This document shows positions 8,491 to 16,637 of a stretch of DNA of 45,313 nucleotides, piece after piece; position 1 is the first letter of the stretch; the number at the start of each line of letters is the position of its first letter. The position numbers and the translations under genes are program-made. This stretch comes from Hyphomicrobiaceae bacterium. GTDB taxonomy: Bacteria; Pseudomonadota; Alphaproteobacteria; Rhizobiales; Xanthobacteraceae. Where the stretch lies: assembly GCA_021324465.1 (NCBI GenBank), contig JAJPJB010000004.1, forward strand, positions 1 through 45,313, given 5' to 3'. Below the pieces are notes generated by a model. That model saw only the letters and a list, made by a program, of their open reading frames with translations. It was not told the DNA's origin and did no database searches.

Positions 8491-8525
8491 CAAATAAAAA
8501 GAGGCGCCGTCGTTTCCGGCGCCTC
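8491..8525 (-). terminator. Rho-independent terminator of the lanthipeptide precursor gene
   Basis: On the minus strand a perfect nine-base stem (GAGGCGCCG / CGGCGCCTC at 8517-8525 and 8501-8509, seven-base loop) is followed directly by TTTTTATTTG. It lies about 120 bases downstream of the stop codon of the 49-residue precursor gene. No other minus-strand gene lies between, so it most likely ends a short precursor-only transcript. It also insulates the locus from the porin gene. Confidence 0.75.
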
Positions 8526-8646
8526 GTCGGAAGACCGTGTCAGTCCGACAATCAAAGGCGAAATTTCAAGGCCGAAATTTCAATGCCAAGTCTACACTGC
8601 CAGCCGGTCTTGGCGCCGGCCGCTGGCAACCGGGATCAGATCCCGA

Positions 8647-8796
8647 TCACGCCGGGCAGGTATCGAGACCGGAGCAGAACGCAAGCGTGAAGGCGCCAGC
8701 GTTTTCCTTCACCGTGGCCGCCGCGGCTTCCAGCGCCTCGTCGGAAACTTGAAAGGTGAGGATTTCCTCTTCGGTCTGCTCGATGGTGTGTTTCAT
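8647..8796 (-). CDS. Lanthipeptide precursor peptide (LanA-type), 49 aa
   Basis: This short gene encodes 49 residues. The first 27 or so form an acidic, helix-prone leader (EQTEEEILTFQVSDEALEAA), of the Glu/Asp- and Leu-rich kind read by LanM enzymes. The C-terminal part ends in AFTLAFCSGLDTCPA, with Cys41 and Cys47 as thioether donors and Thr37, Ser42 and Thr46 as residues that could be dehydrated. A Gly-Ala step (Gly34-Ala35, preceded by Ala33) is the nearest thing to a double-Gly-type cleavage site. AAAGGGA lies eight bases before ATG. The gene diverges from lanM across 191 bases, with its own sigma70-like promoter and terminator. Ring pairing (for example Thr37-Cys41 and Ser42-Cys47) is inference, as is bioactivity. 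Confidence 0.85.
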   Translation of the reverse strand: MKHTIEQTEEEILTFQVSDEALEAAAATVKENAGAFTLAFCSGLDTCPA

Positions 8797-8882
8797 AGCG
8801 ATGTTCCCTTTGTTCGCCAGCGGCGCCGGCAGTCACCAGGCAGGACGAGAAATTGTTTGAAAACCCCCCCGCCAAGGCGCCC

Positions 8883-8911
8883 ATTAAATCATCGGCGGCC
8901 GATAGTGTAAA
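8883..8911 (-). promoter_or_regulatory. Sigma70-like promoter for the lanthipeptide precursor, with palindrome in the spacer
   Basis: On the minus strand a -35-like TTTACA (8906-8911) and a -10-like TTTAAT (8883-8888) are separated by exactly 17 bases. The start of transcription would be near 8876, giving a leader of about 80 bases before the precursor ATG. The spacer contains a perfect inverted repeat ATCGGC-G-GCCGAT (8891-8903), well placed for a repressor. No regulator gene adjoins the locus, so the factor is unknown. Confidence 0.5.
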
Positions 8912-8987
8912 GTCTGTCGCGCCATAGGGCAGGTGACTGATTTATGAAGACAAACGCTCGATTTTGCCGACCGTTTTTGGGCTCGAA

Positions 8988-11900
8988 ATGAGCACGGGGA
9001 AAGCCGGTTCCGAGGCCGTTGACGCAACGGCCGCCGCGCCTTCAGAATCGGCGTCAGGCGATTGCGGCGGCGCCACGATGGCGGACGCTCGACCGGCCGC
9101 TGCGGCAGCGCAATGCGACGAAAGTCTCATCCTGCGCGCGGCCAGCCTCGACGAGCTTCTGTCCGCCGACTTCGAGACGGTGCATCAGGGTGCCATCGCT
9201 GCCGATCTGGCCGGCAGACGGCTCGAAGCTTGGGCCAAGGCCAGCACCGGCGGCAACGCGGCGCTGTTCGAGCGGCGTCTCGCCCGCGACGGCCTGTCGC
9301 TTGCGCAGGTGCGGCAGCGCCTTGGCGGGGCGCGCCGCAAGGCTTGCGCGCCAGTGCCGGCCTGGGCCGCCGACGCCGCCTGGATCGAGGCGGCGCTTGG
9401 CGATCGCGCGGCGGCGTCGCAAGGTGATGGCAAGCAACCTGACCAGCCGGCTTGCGCTTTCGACCGGCTGCTCATGCCGGTGGTCGCCAAGGCCGACGCG
9501 ATCATGCGCGCGGATCTGGCGCCGCGCGTGATCGAGCTTCTGACCGCGCGCGCGCAGGCCGATCTGCGCCATGTCCTGCTGCGCGATCTGTCGGCGCTAG
9601 CCGCACCGGCGCTCTATGAGCGTTTTGCCAAAGCGCGCAGCGATGCCGCGGCGAGCGACCGAGGCGCGCAGGCGGGCGGCACGGCAGTCTACGACGCCTT
9701 TGTCAGCGCTATGCAAGCGAGCGGCTTGCACGAGCTTTTCACGGCAAAGCCGGTGCTGTTGCGCCTGATCGCGACACTCACACGGCAATGGATCGACACG
9801 ACGCGCGAATTCCTGTTGCGGCTTGATGCCGACTGGCCGCTCATTCGCCGCGATCTGCTCGGCGAGGCGGCGCACAAAGTCAGCGAGCCGGCGCACAAGG
9901 TCGAGCGCATCGAAGGCGATCTGTCCGACCCGCACAATTTTGGCCGATCGGTGCGGATCATCGCGTTCACCGATGGCGCGCGCGTGGTCTATAAGCCCAA
10001 AGACGTGCAGGTCGAAGCGGCTTGGCATGCGCTGATCGATCGCCTCAATCGCGCCGATCCGCCGCTTGCGCTACGTGCCCCCAGCAGCATCCCGCGCCAC
10101 GACGCCGCCGGCCACTATGGCTGGAGCGAATTCATAGCGCATGCGGGATGCGGGGATGCCGACGGCTGCCAGCGATTTTTCCGCCGCGCCGGTGCGTGGC
10201 TGGCGCTGTTTCACGTCTTCGCGGCGACCGACATGCATCAGGAAAACATGATTGCAGCGGGCGACCATCCGGTGCCGGTCGATCTCGAAACGATTTTGCA
10301 GCCGAGCGCCGAAGAGCACAAAGCCGGGGAGCCGGAAAGCGAAGCTTTCGATGCCGCGCTCGACATCATAGCCAATTCGGTGATGACGGTCGGCCTCCTG
10401 CCCGCCTATGGGCGCGGGGTCGACAACAGCGTGTTCGCCATGGGCGGACTGACGGCGGACTGGGGTGCAAGAACGGTCATCGCCTGGAACGACATCAATT
10501 CCGACGCGATGCGGCCGGCCAAGGCCAAGGAGGCGGGCTATCGCAATACCAACCTGCCGCATGTCGGCGGCCGCTACGCCAAGTTCGCCGATCACATCGA
10601 CGATTTTGTCGCCGGCTTTGCCGAATTTGCACATTTCCTGCGACGCCGCATCAGCGAGGCAACGCCGACGGCTTTGTTGGCAGGCTTTGCCGGCCTGCTG
10701 GTGCGCAAAGTCGTCCGCCCCACCCGTTTCTACTCGATGCTGCTGCAGCGCCTGCGCAATCATCAGGCGATGGACGACGGCGTCCTCTGGTCGGCGCAGG
10801 CCGACTTTGTCGCGCGGCTCGCCGAATGGGACAGGGAGAACGAGCCGCTGTGGCCGCTCTTGCGCGCCGAGCGGTCGGCGCTTGTCGCCCTCAACGTGCC
10901 GCACTTTATGACGCCGAGCGACGGCGACGTGATCATCGACGCGACCGGCATCGCGGCAAAGACCGCGGCCACACCCGGCCTGCGGCGCGCGCTGGCGCGT
11001 GCCGAAAATCTCGACGCGCGCGAGATTGCTTGGCAGGCCGAGGTCATCGGCGCAAACACGAATTCGCTCGCCAAGCCTGCAGCAGCCGCAAGCGCCGCGA
11101 CGCCCGAGCCGGCAAATCTCTCTTCCATTGCGGCGCAGCAGGCGTTCTTGCGGGAAGCCGACGCGATCGCGACCGAATTGTCCCGCCTCGCCATTCGCCG
11201 TGGACCCGGCGCCGCCTGGATCGGGCTCGATTGGCTCGGTGACAGCGAGGTCTTTCAACTCGTCTGTCTGGGTCCGGACCTCTACAACGGCACTGCGGGC
11301 ATTGCGGTTTTTTTCGCTGCGCATGCCGCGGTGACGCGGCAAGCTTCGTCCGGCGAGCTTGCGCGGGCAGCGCTTGCGCATCTGCGCAGGAACCTGAACG
11401 GCGCAAACGCGGCGCGCTTCGCGCGCGCGCTGGGCACCGGCGGCGCGACCGGCCTGGGCTCCGTCGTCTATGCCTTGGCGGTGATCGCAAAGCTTATCGA
11501 CGATGAGGTCTCGCTGGCCGACGCGCACCGTGCCGCCAGCCTCTTCTCCGATGACTTGATCGCCGCCGACAAGCAACTCGACGTGATCGGCGGCAGCGCC
11601 GGCGGCATTCTCGGCCTGCTTCGTCTCCACCGCGACACGCAGTCGGGCGACGCGCTCGCGCGCGCGGTCAAATGCGGCGAGCATCTGTTGGCGCAGCCGC
11701 GCGTCGGAACGGAAGGGCGCCGCAGCTGGCCGGTGCAGGGCAAGACGCTCAACGGCATGTCGCATGGCGCGGCCGGCTTTGCTTATGCGCTGGCTTTGCT
11801 CGCCGCCGCGAGCGGCCGCGATGACTTTGCCGATGCTGCGGCCGAATGCATCGCTTTTGAAGATTCCACTTACGACGCGGCGCGCCACAATTGGCCGGAT

Positions 11901-12338
11901 CTGCGTGCGCGCGAACCGCATTGGCCGTGCCAATGGTGCCATGGCGCAATCGGCATCGGCCTGTCGCGGCTTGGCCTGCACAAAGGCCGCGCCGGCATCG
12001 CCGCCGCCTCCGACATCGACAAGGCGATCGCCGGCGTGCAAGACAACGCGCCCACGCCGCTTGATACGCTCTGCTGCGGCACGCTGGGCGGCATCGAATT
12101 TCTGTGCGAAGCCGGTACGGCACTTGATCGCGGCGATCTGCGCGAGGCGGCATCGCGCCGCCTGCTCGCGGTCATCGCGCGGGCAAAGGCCGCGGGCGAT
12201 TACCGCTGGAACAGCGGACAGCGGCGGTTCAATTTGGGACTGTTCCGCGGGCTTGCCGGCATCGGCTACACTTTGCTACGGCAGGCGGCGCAATCGCGCG
12301 CCGATATTTCATTGCCCAATGTGCTGATCTGGGACTAG
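8988..12338 (+). CDS. lanM: Class II lanthipeptide synthetase LanM, CCG type
   Basis: This 1116-residue enzyme has the two LanM parts. The N-terminal dehydratase (about residues 150-700) phosphorylates and eliminates Ser/Thr of the precursor; its kinase-like core shows VVYKPKD (Lys336, Lys338), the catalytic-loop stretch TDMHQENM (Asp415, His417, Asn420) and VDLET (Asp432, Glu434). The C-terminal LanC-like cyclase (about 750-1116) adds Cys thiols to dehydroamino acids. It carries the GMSHGAAG catalytic His926 and zinc ligands in WCHGAIG (Cys984) and LCCGTLGG (Cys1029, Cys1030). The usual Cys-His-Gly is here Cys-Cys-Gly, as in the substrate-tolerant ProcM. The ATG at 8988 was chosen; a TTG at 8964 and an ATG at 9078 are alternatives. 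No LanT or protease gene adjoins it. It diverges from the precursor gene. Confidence 0.95.
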   Translation: MSTGKAGSEAVDATAAAPSESASGDCGGATMADARPAAAAAQCDESLILRAASLDELLSADFETVHQGAIAADLAGRRLEAWAKASTGGNAALFERRLARDGLSLAQVRQRLGGARRKACAPVPAWAADAAWIEAALGDRAAASQGDGKQPDQPACAFDRLLMPVVAKADAIMRADLAPRVIELLTARAQADLRHVLLRDLSALAAPALYERFAKARSDAAASDRGAQAGGTAVYDAFVSAMQASGLHELFTAKPVLLRLIATLTRQWIDTTREFLLRLDADWPLIRRDLLGEAAHKVSEPAHKVERIEGDLSDPHNFGRSVRIIAFTDGARVVYKPKDVQVEAAWHALIDRLNRADPPLALRAPSSIPRHDAAGHYGWSEFIAHAGCGDADGCQRFFRRAGAWLALFHVFAATDMHQENMIAAGDHPVPVDLETILQPSAEEHKAGEPESEAFDAALDIIANSVMTVGLLPAYGRGVDNSVFAMGGLTADWGARTVIAWNDINSDAMRPAKAKEAGYRNTNLPHVGGRYAKFADHIDDFVAGFAEFAHFLRRRISEATPTALLAGFAGLLVRKVVRPTRFYSMLLQRLRNHQAMDDGVLWSAQADFVARLAEWDRENEPLWPLLRAERSALVALNVPHFMTPSDGDVIIDATGIAAKTAATPGLRRALARAENLDAREIAWQAEVIGANTNSLAKPAAAASAATPEPANLSSIAAQQAFLREADAIATELSRLAIRRGPGAAWIGLDWLGDSEVFQLVCLGPDLYNGTAGIAVFFAAHAAVTRQASSGELARAALAHLRRNLNGANAARFARALGTGGATGLGSVVYALAVIAKLIDDEVSLADAHRAASLFSDDLIAADKQLDVIGGSAGGILGLLRLHRDTQSGDALARAVKCGEHLLAQPRVGTEGRRSWPVQGKTLNGMSHGAAGFAYALALLAAASGRDDFADAAAECIAFEDSTYDAARHNWPDLRAREPHWPCQWCHGAIGIGLSRLGLHKGRAGIAAASDIDKAIAGVQDNAPTPLDTLCCGTLGGIEFLCEAGTALDRGDLREAASRRLLAVIARAKAAGDYRWNSGQRRFNLGLFRGLAGIGYTLLRQAAQSRADISLPNVLIWD

Positions 12339-12371
12339 CCGCGGATCGATCGCGCGGCAACGCCGATGAAC

Positions 12372-12537
12372 GCGACTTCAGCGTCAATGTTGCGCTTGAA
12401 TTGTCGCGAATTCGTACGCGAATTGAAATTTTCGGATCGGAATCGAAATAGGCTTGGCGGATCCTCGACCGACTCTTGACGTGCTGCTCCCAGCCGTTGC
12501 TGCGCACAAGGAATTTACGCTCGATCTCGAAATTCAT
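12372..12537 (-). pseudogene. Truncated CYTH-domain (triphosphate-tunnel enzyme) gene, N-terminal fragment
   Basis: Starting from ATG at 12537 the frame reads MNFEIERKFLV, the diagnostic EIERKFLV strand of the CYTH/class IV adenylate cyclase/thiamine-triphosphatase family. It continues with RIRQAYFDSDPKISIRVRIR and ATLTLKS, matching the next CYTH strands. After about 55 residues the likeness ends abruptly near 12372. The rest of the open frame (to 12229) runs antisense into the lanM 3' end and no longer looks like CYTH, whose members are usually 150-200 residues or longer. The break falls about 35 bases from the lanM stop codon, suggesting that a rearrangement bringing in the lanthipeptide locus cut this gene. 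No matching C-terminal half was seen at the other edge of the locus. Confidence 0.7.
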
Positions 12538-12849
12538 GCAGAGCCTGCAAGTCCCTTTGTGACACAGTCATGACAATGATATAGGCAATGCACCGGATTC
12601 GACGCAAGTTGCCCGGCGTAGCAAGCAACGTTGACCCGCTACGGTTTGCAAAGCGGCAATCGCGAAAATGCAAAGCGCGGAGATGGTCCGGTTTTTGCCC
12701 GGACGGGCGGCTTCCGCCTAAAGAATGAGCCCCAACAGGGGGCTGTCGGGCTCACGAGAACGCGCAACGGGGTTGCGCTCCTTCAGTTTCGCATGCCTGG
12801 TAGCAATGTTGTGCGACAGGTTTATGCGAAGATACAACGATGCCGGCGC
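12538..12849. other. Intergenic region between the CYTH fragment and the exporter operon
   Basis: No gene is supported in this 312-base gap. It contains hairpin-forming sequence: GTCCGG/CCGGAC arms at 12686-12691 and 12699-12704 around a T-rich loop, GGCGG/CCGCC just beyond, and an imperfect GAGCCC/GGGCTC pair near 12726-12752. One of these may end the minus-strand operon that finishes at 12850, but none has a convincing T-run on that strand. Confidence 0.35.
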
Positions 12850-13404
12850 TTACTGCGCTTTCGCCTTCGCTCCCGTGCATGATGCGTTGATCACGGCTTT
12901 GAACACATCGAAGGATTGCACGGCGACCTGACAGTTCGTGGAGGCATCAGGTGCCACATTGATCACCTGACCGGCAGTCGCGACCTGTTGCTTGCCGTTG
13001 ATATTGAGCGTGATGCTTTCGTTGCCGGGCGCGCCGACCAGGCCGACATTCAAGCGGCCGTCGCCGACGACCAAGTTCTGATTCGGGATGATGTTGTAGG
13101 TGTTTTTCGAGGGCATGATTGCATCGAGCTGCGCCTGCGTCTTGTCGAGCCGGGCCTGCAGCGAGGTCAGCGCCGCGCTTTGCTGATCGATCTTGCGCTT
13201 CTGCTCCTGACCCTGCGCGACCAATTGCTCGATGGCGGCGTCGCGGCCGCCCAGATCCCTGCTGGCGAGATAGCGGCCGTAGAAGTGGCCGCCGATCAAG
13301 ATCACCAACAGCGACACAATGCTGGCGGCAATCAGCACGAAAGGAACATCGCCCGACAGATTGCGGCGCCGGCGGGTCGGAGCTGGTTGCATTCGCTCGC
13401 TCAC
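12850..13404 (-). CDS. Membrane-anchored coiled-coil protein of unknown function
   Basis: This 184-residue protein is unrecognised. A short basic N-terminus (RRRRNL) precedes one membrane segment (VLIAASIVSLLVILIGGHFYG, about residues 22-44). A likely coiled coil follows (about 55-95, with QEQKRKIDQQSAALTSLQAR), then a Gly/Asn/Val-rich globular tail with two Cys (TNCQ and ASCTG) that could form a disulfide outside the membrane. The GTG at 13404 is used because GGAGA lies just ahead; ATG at 13392 is the alternative. It starts 12 bases after the SPFH gene stop, so the two are almost surely co-transcribed and may act together. Confidence 0.72.
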   Translation of the reverse strand: MSERMQPAPTRRRRNLSGDVPFVLIAASIVSLLVILIGGHFYGRYLASRDLGGRDAAIEQLVAQGQEQKRKIDQQSAALTSLQARLDKTQAQLDAIMPSKNTYNIIPNQNLVVGDGRLNVGLVGAPGNESITLNINGKQQVATAGQVINVAPDASTNCQVAVQSFDVFKAVINASCTGAKAKAQ

Positions 13405-13416
13405 CGTCTTCTCCGC

Positions 13417-14826
13417 TCAGTGTTGCGACGAGGCCGGCGACGGCGCCGGGGCGGGCGCCGTCAGTTCGGCGCCGGCGCGCAGCACACCGGAAATGCGCGA
13501 CAACAGCGAGCGTACGCCAGGGACATCGAGCGGTCCGGCAGCGCGCGCGGTGTTGCCTGCCTCCGCGGTCAGAGCGCTTGACGCCGTCGCGTCGTTGTCC
13601 GGCGGCGCGGTGCTCGATGATTTGCCCTGTGTCCCCGGCGCGCTTGGCGCCGCGGGCGTCGCGCCGCCGCCCTGCGGCGGCGCTTGGATCGCCGGCGCGG
13701 TCGGACCGGATTGCGGATTCGGACTTGATGCGGCGTTCGGCGTTGCGCCCGGCGCCGGCGGCGTCCCCGACGGTCCGGACGTATTGCCACCACCGGTTCC
13801 CGGTTGCGCAGCGGTGCCCACGCCAAGCGGGCTCTCGCCGCTATTGAGGATGATCGGCAGACCATCCTTGCCGCTGCCGATCACGACGATCTTGGCATTC
13901 GGCGATTGGGCGAGTTCGAGCGTGGCCTCAATGCCGCGCCAGCGCAAATAGGAATCGGAAATACCCTGACTGACGGTCTTTTGGAAAGCGGCAATGCCGT
14001 CGGCTTCGATCTGCTTGCGCCTGGATTCCTCGGCCTCGCGTTGCACGCGGAACTTATATTCCTGGATCATGTAGTACTGTTCGGTCTGCCGATTGATCGC
14101 CGAGACAATCTCGGGCGGGAGTTCGATCGACAGCACCAGCGTGTCGAGGATCTGAATCGAATCCTGCAGGAAGTCATTGTAGTGTTTCGGATCCGGCTGC
14201 TCCATCGCTTCCGGCTGCACCAGTTTGTTAAGATTGGCAGCCAGGCTGCGCTGCGCATTATCGCGGATCTGCTTCTGGATCGACTCGCGCGACGTATAGA
14301 CCTCTTCCGCCGTATAGAGCGAAATCACCTGCCGCGCCTGGCTGCCGATCTCGGGGCTGATCACCGAATTGAAATAATCCGGGCCGATGAATTTGTGCAG
14401 CACGGCGACCGGGTTGTGCAACAACTGGTAGCGCACGCTGATCTGCGCTTTGACGTTCACGCCGTCCTTGGAAATCGCATTGTAGGTCTGTGTCGAGGAC
14501 TGCAGCCGCAGATCATAGAGGAATAATTTATCCCACGGCCAGACCAGGTGCAGGCCTTCTTCGCGGATCTCGCGCGGGTCGAGCACGGTGCCGCGGCCGA
14601 CCCAGCACCAGCAATAGATGTAGATGCCGTTGAAGCGCTTCCACAGCACACCGACCCGCCCGCTCGGAATGGTGATCACCACATAGGGCCACAGCACAAC
14701 GATGATCAGAATCGCCGACAAGAGCAGGACCGAAAGGGCCGGCAGGTGGCGCCAGAGATAGCGTCGCCAGCCCCGCTGCCGCGGCAGCGCCTTGAGGTCG
14801 TCAATGGACTGCGGATAGTTCGCCAT
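13417..14826 (-). CDS. SPFH/band-7 (prohibitin/HflK-like) membrane protein
   Basis: The 469-residue protein has one N-terminal membrane segment (LPALSVLLLSAILIIVVLWPYV, about residues 29-50) followed by an SPFH/band-7 domain (about 50-300) containing IPSGRVGVLWKRF near its start and a helical, charged end (VQREAEESRRKQIEADGIAA). The last 140 or so residues are Pro/Gly/Ala/Ser-rich low complexity. SPFH proteins form large rings or cages that organise membrane microdomains and often control partner proteases or transporters. The ATG at 14826 follows GGAG; a GTG lies one codon upstream. It lies 24 bases after the cyclic-peptide-type exporter gene, so a role in organising that transporter is plausible but unproven. 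Confidence 0.82.
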   Translation of the reverse strand: MANYPQSIDDLKALPRQRGWRRYLWRHLPALSVLLLSAILIIVVLWPYVVITIPSGRVGVLWKRFNGIYIYCWCWVGRGTVLDPREIREEGLHLVWPWDKLFLYDLRLQSSTQTYNAISKDGVNVKAQISVRYQLLHNPVAVLHKFIGPDYFNSVISPEIGSQARQVISLYTAEEVYTSRESIQKQIRDNAQRSLAANLNKLVQPEAMEQPDPKHYNDFLQDSIQILDTLVLSIELPPEIVSAINRQTEQYYMIQEYKFRVQREAEESRRKQIEADGIAAFQKTVSQGISDSYLRWRGIEATLELAQSPNAKIVVIGSGKDGLPIILNSGESPLGVGTAAQPGTGGGNTSGPSGTPPAPGATPNAASSPNPQSGPTAPAIQAPPQGGGATPAAPSAPGTQGKSSSTAPPDNDATASSALTAEAGNTARAAGPLDVPGVRSLLSRISGVLRAGAELTAPAPAPSPASSQH

Positions 14827-14850
14827 CACCGGGTCTCCAGGCCCCCATCA

Positions 14851-16491
14851 TCAGCCCATTGTGCGTTGGTCGACAATACGTCCCTCATCCATCCGGATCC
14901 TGCGCGCCGGCAGATGCAGCTCGTCGAGATAGCGGTCGTCGTGGGTAATGACCACGATGGTGGCGCCGGCCTGCATCATTTCCGGCAGCAGCTCGTCATA
15001 GAATTTGCGGCGATATTCGGGATCCTGCTCGGCGGTCCACTCGTCAAGCAGCATGATCGGCCGCTTTTCCAGCATGCTGACGATCAAGGCAAGGCGCCGG
15101 CGCTGGCCGCCGGACAGATCAAGGGTGCGGAATTCGCCGTCGACCAGAGCGGTCTTGTCATCGAGGCGAAATTGTCGCAGCAGGCGGTCGAGCTCCGCCG
15201 GCTCCGCCGCCTCGATCCCATACAGCTTCTGGAACAGGTGGTAATCGAAGAATATCGCCGACATCAGCGCGCGATAATCATCGCGATTGTTGTCGTTGAT
15301 GCGCATCCCGTCCAGGAAAATGTCGCCAGAATCGGGCGGGTAAAGTCCCGCGAGCACGCGCAGGAAGGTGGATTTGCCCGAGCCATTGCCGCCGGTGATG
15401 AAGACAAGATCGCCCGCATGCAACGTGAAATCGATCGGCCCGATCTTGAACACGGTGTCGGAAAAGCGGTCGGTATAGCGGAAGACGATGTTCTGCAGTG
15501 TGATCGTCTGGAACCGAGGCCGCGCGGCGATCTCGCGCGGTTCGATCCCGGCTAGCGTCGATTGCAACGCGGCTTCCAGGCGATCGATGCGGTCGGCCGC
15601 GGCATTGGCATTGAGCAGGATCGGGATCGACTGCACCAGGCCGAAACAGGCGCCGACCACGAACAACAACGCCGTGGTGGTTTTGGCGATGGAAGAACCG
15701 CCGAGCGAGTCGCTCAAGTTCGGGGCGATGAAGACGACTGCGCCGAGCAGCACATACATCGAGATCTGCGAGGTGACGATCATCCTGAAGGTTTCGGCCT
15801 GGGTGCGGATCTTGATATTGGCCGCGGTCTTGGAGACGTCCAGCGCATCGGCAAACAGATCGTTGCTGCGTGCACGATTAAGGCGCACTTCCTTGAAGCC
15901 GTTGAGAAAGTCGGTCAGCCGATCGAACAGCCGGCGCTCCCACGCCGCCGACTCGCCCTTTTGCGCCGCGAGACGCCTGTTCTTGTAGTGAAAGATGACC
16001 GCCGCGCCGGACACAATGACCACGGTAAGCAGAAAGGCCGCAAGCGACAGATAGGCCACATAGAGACCGACGAAAAAGATCAGCACCGCGCCCTGCGTGG
16101 TGAAGGCAAGCATGTTGCTCGCCTGCGTGAGGATGGCGGTATCGCTGGTCACCGCAGCGACGATGCGCGAGCGGCCGATCTTTTCCAGCTCCAGAAGCTC
16201 GGAACGGCGGATCATGTCCATCAGCCGCACGCGCAGCTTGTGGATGATCGCCTCGATTTCGGCGGTCGCCGTGATCGTTACATATTGCTGCGTCTTGAAA
16301 AACAGAAACAGCGCGACCAGAAACAGCACCGCGGCCCACAGTCCAGGCTTCGAGCCGCCGCTGGTATCCTGCACGCCGGCATTGATGGCGGCCAGAATCG
16401 AAGCATTGCTGATGCCGCCGAGGCCGGACATGAAGACCAGCTTCGGCAGCGAGCCGTGCATTTCGCGGCGAACGAGCTGGAAGAAGGACAT
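14851..16491 (-). CDS. Cyclic-peptide-type ABC exporter (SyrD/PvdE family), fused membrane and ATPase domains
   Basis: The 546-residue half-transporter has an N-terminal six-helix membrane domain (about 1-310) and an ATPase domain (about 330-546). The ATPase has Walker A GGNGSGKST, signature LSGGQRRRLAL, Walker B IMLLDEWTAEQDP and switch His in VITHDDRYL. The DEW-A-x-QDP wording after Walker B is characteristic of the SyrD/PvdE/cyclic peptide exporter family, which moves peptide siderophores, lipopeptides or microcin-like peptides across the inner membrane. There is no C39 peptidase domain, so it would not trim a leader. It heads a tight cluster with the SPFH and coiled-coil genes, convergent with lanM. 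Export of the lanthipeptide is an attractive inference; the cargo is unknown. Confidence 0.88.
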   Translation of the reverse strand: MSFFQLVRREMHGSLPKLVFMSGLGGISNASILAAINAGVQDTSGGSKPGLWAAVLFLVALFLFFKTQQYVTITATAEIEAIIHKLRVRLMDMIRRSELLELEKIGRSRIVAAVTSDTAILTQASNMLAFTTQGAVLIFFVGLYVAYLSLAAFLLTVVIVSGAAVIFHYKNRRLAAQKGESAAWERRLFDRLTDFLNGFKEVRLNRARSNDLFADALDVSKTAANIKIRTQAETFRMIVTSQISMYVLLGAVVFIAPNLSDSLGGSSIAKTTTALLFVVGACFGLVQSIPILLNANAAADRIDRLEAALQSTLAGIEPREIAARPRFQTITLQNIVFRYTDRFSDTVFKIGPIDFTLHAGDLVFITGGNGSGKSTFLRVLAGLYPPDSGDIFLDGMRINDNNRDDYRALMSAIFFDYHLFQKLYGIEAAEPAELDRLLRQFRLDDKTALVDGEFRTLDLSGGQRRRLALIVSMLEKRPIMLLDEWTAEQDPEYRRKFYDELLPEMMQAGATIVVITHDDRYLDELHLPARRIRMDEGRIVDQRTMG

Positions 16492-16637
16492 GGGACGCCA
16501 TCGATCTTCGATTCAACAGAGCACGGGCGGCAGGGTGCGGATGATGCAGGCGGCGCCCGGCGCGGCAAGAGCTGACGGCGCGCGAGCGCCGGCCAGCCCG
16601 CGGGCGCGCCGGCCCGCCCCCAGGGCATGGGACAGAT

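Noticed and set aside
8636-8884. Alternative minus-strand frame of 82 codons over the lanthipeptide precursor
   Set aside because: It is in another frame from the precursor, has no leader/core pattern and no ribosome site.
10071-12041. Long minus-strand open frame (656 codons) across lanM
   Set aside because: It is antisense to clear LanM catalytic motifs, and its translation has shadow-type composition.
12366-12476. Small plus-strand frame starting MNATSAS after lanM, considered as a second precursor peptide
   Set aside because: It is antisense to the CYTH remnant, has one Cys only, and no ribosome site or leader pattern.
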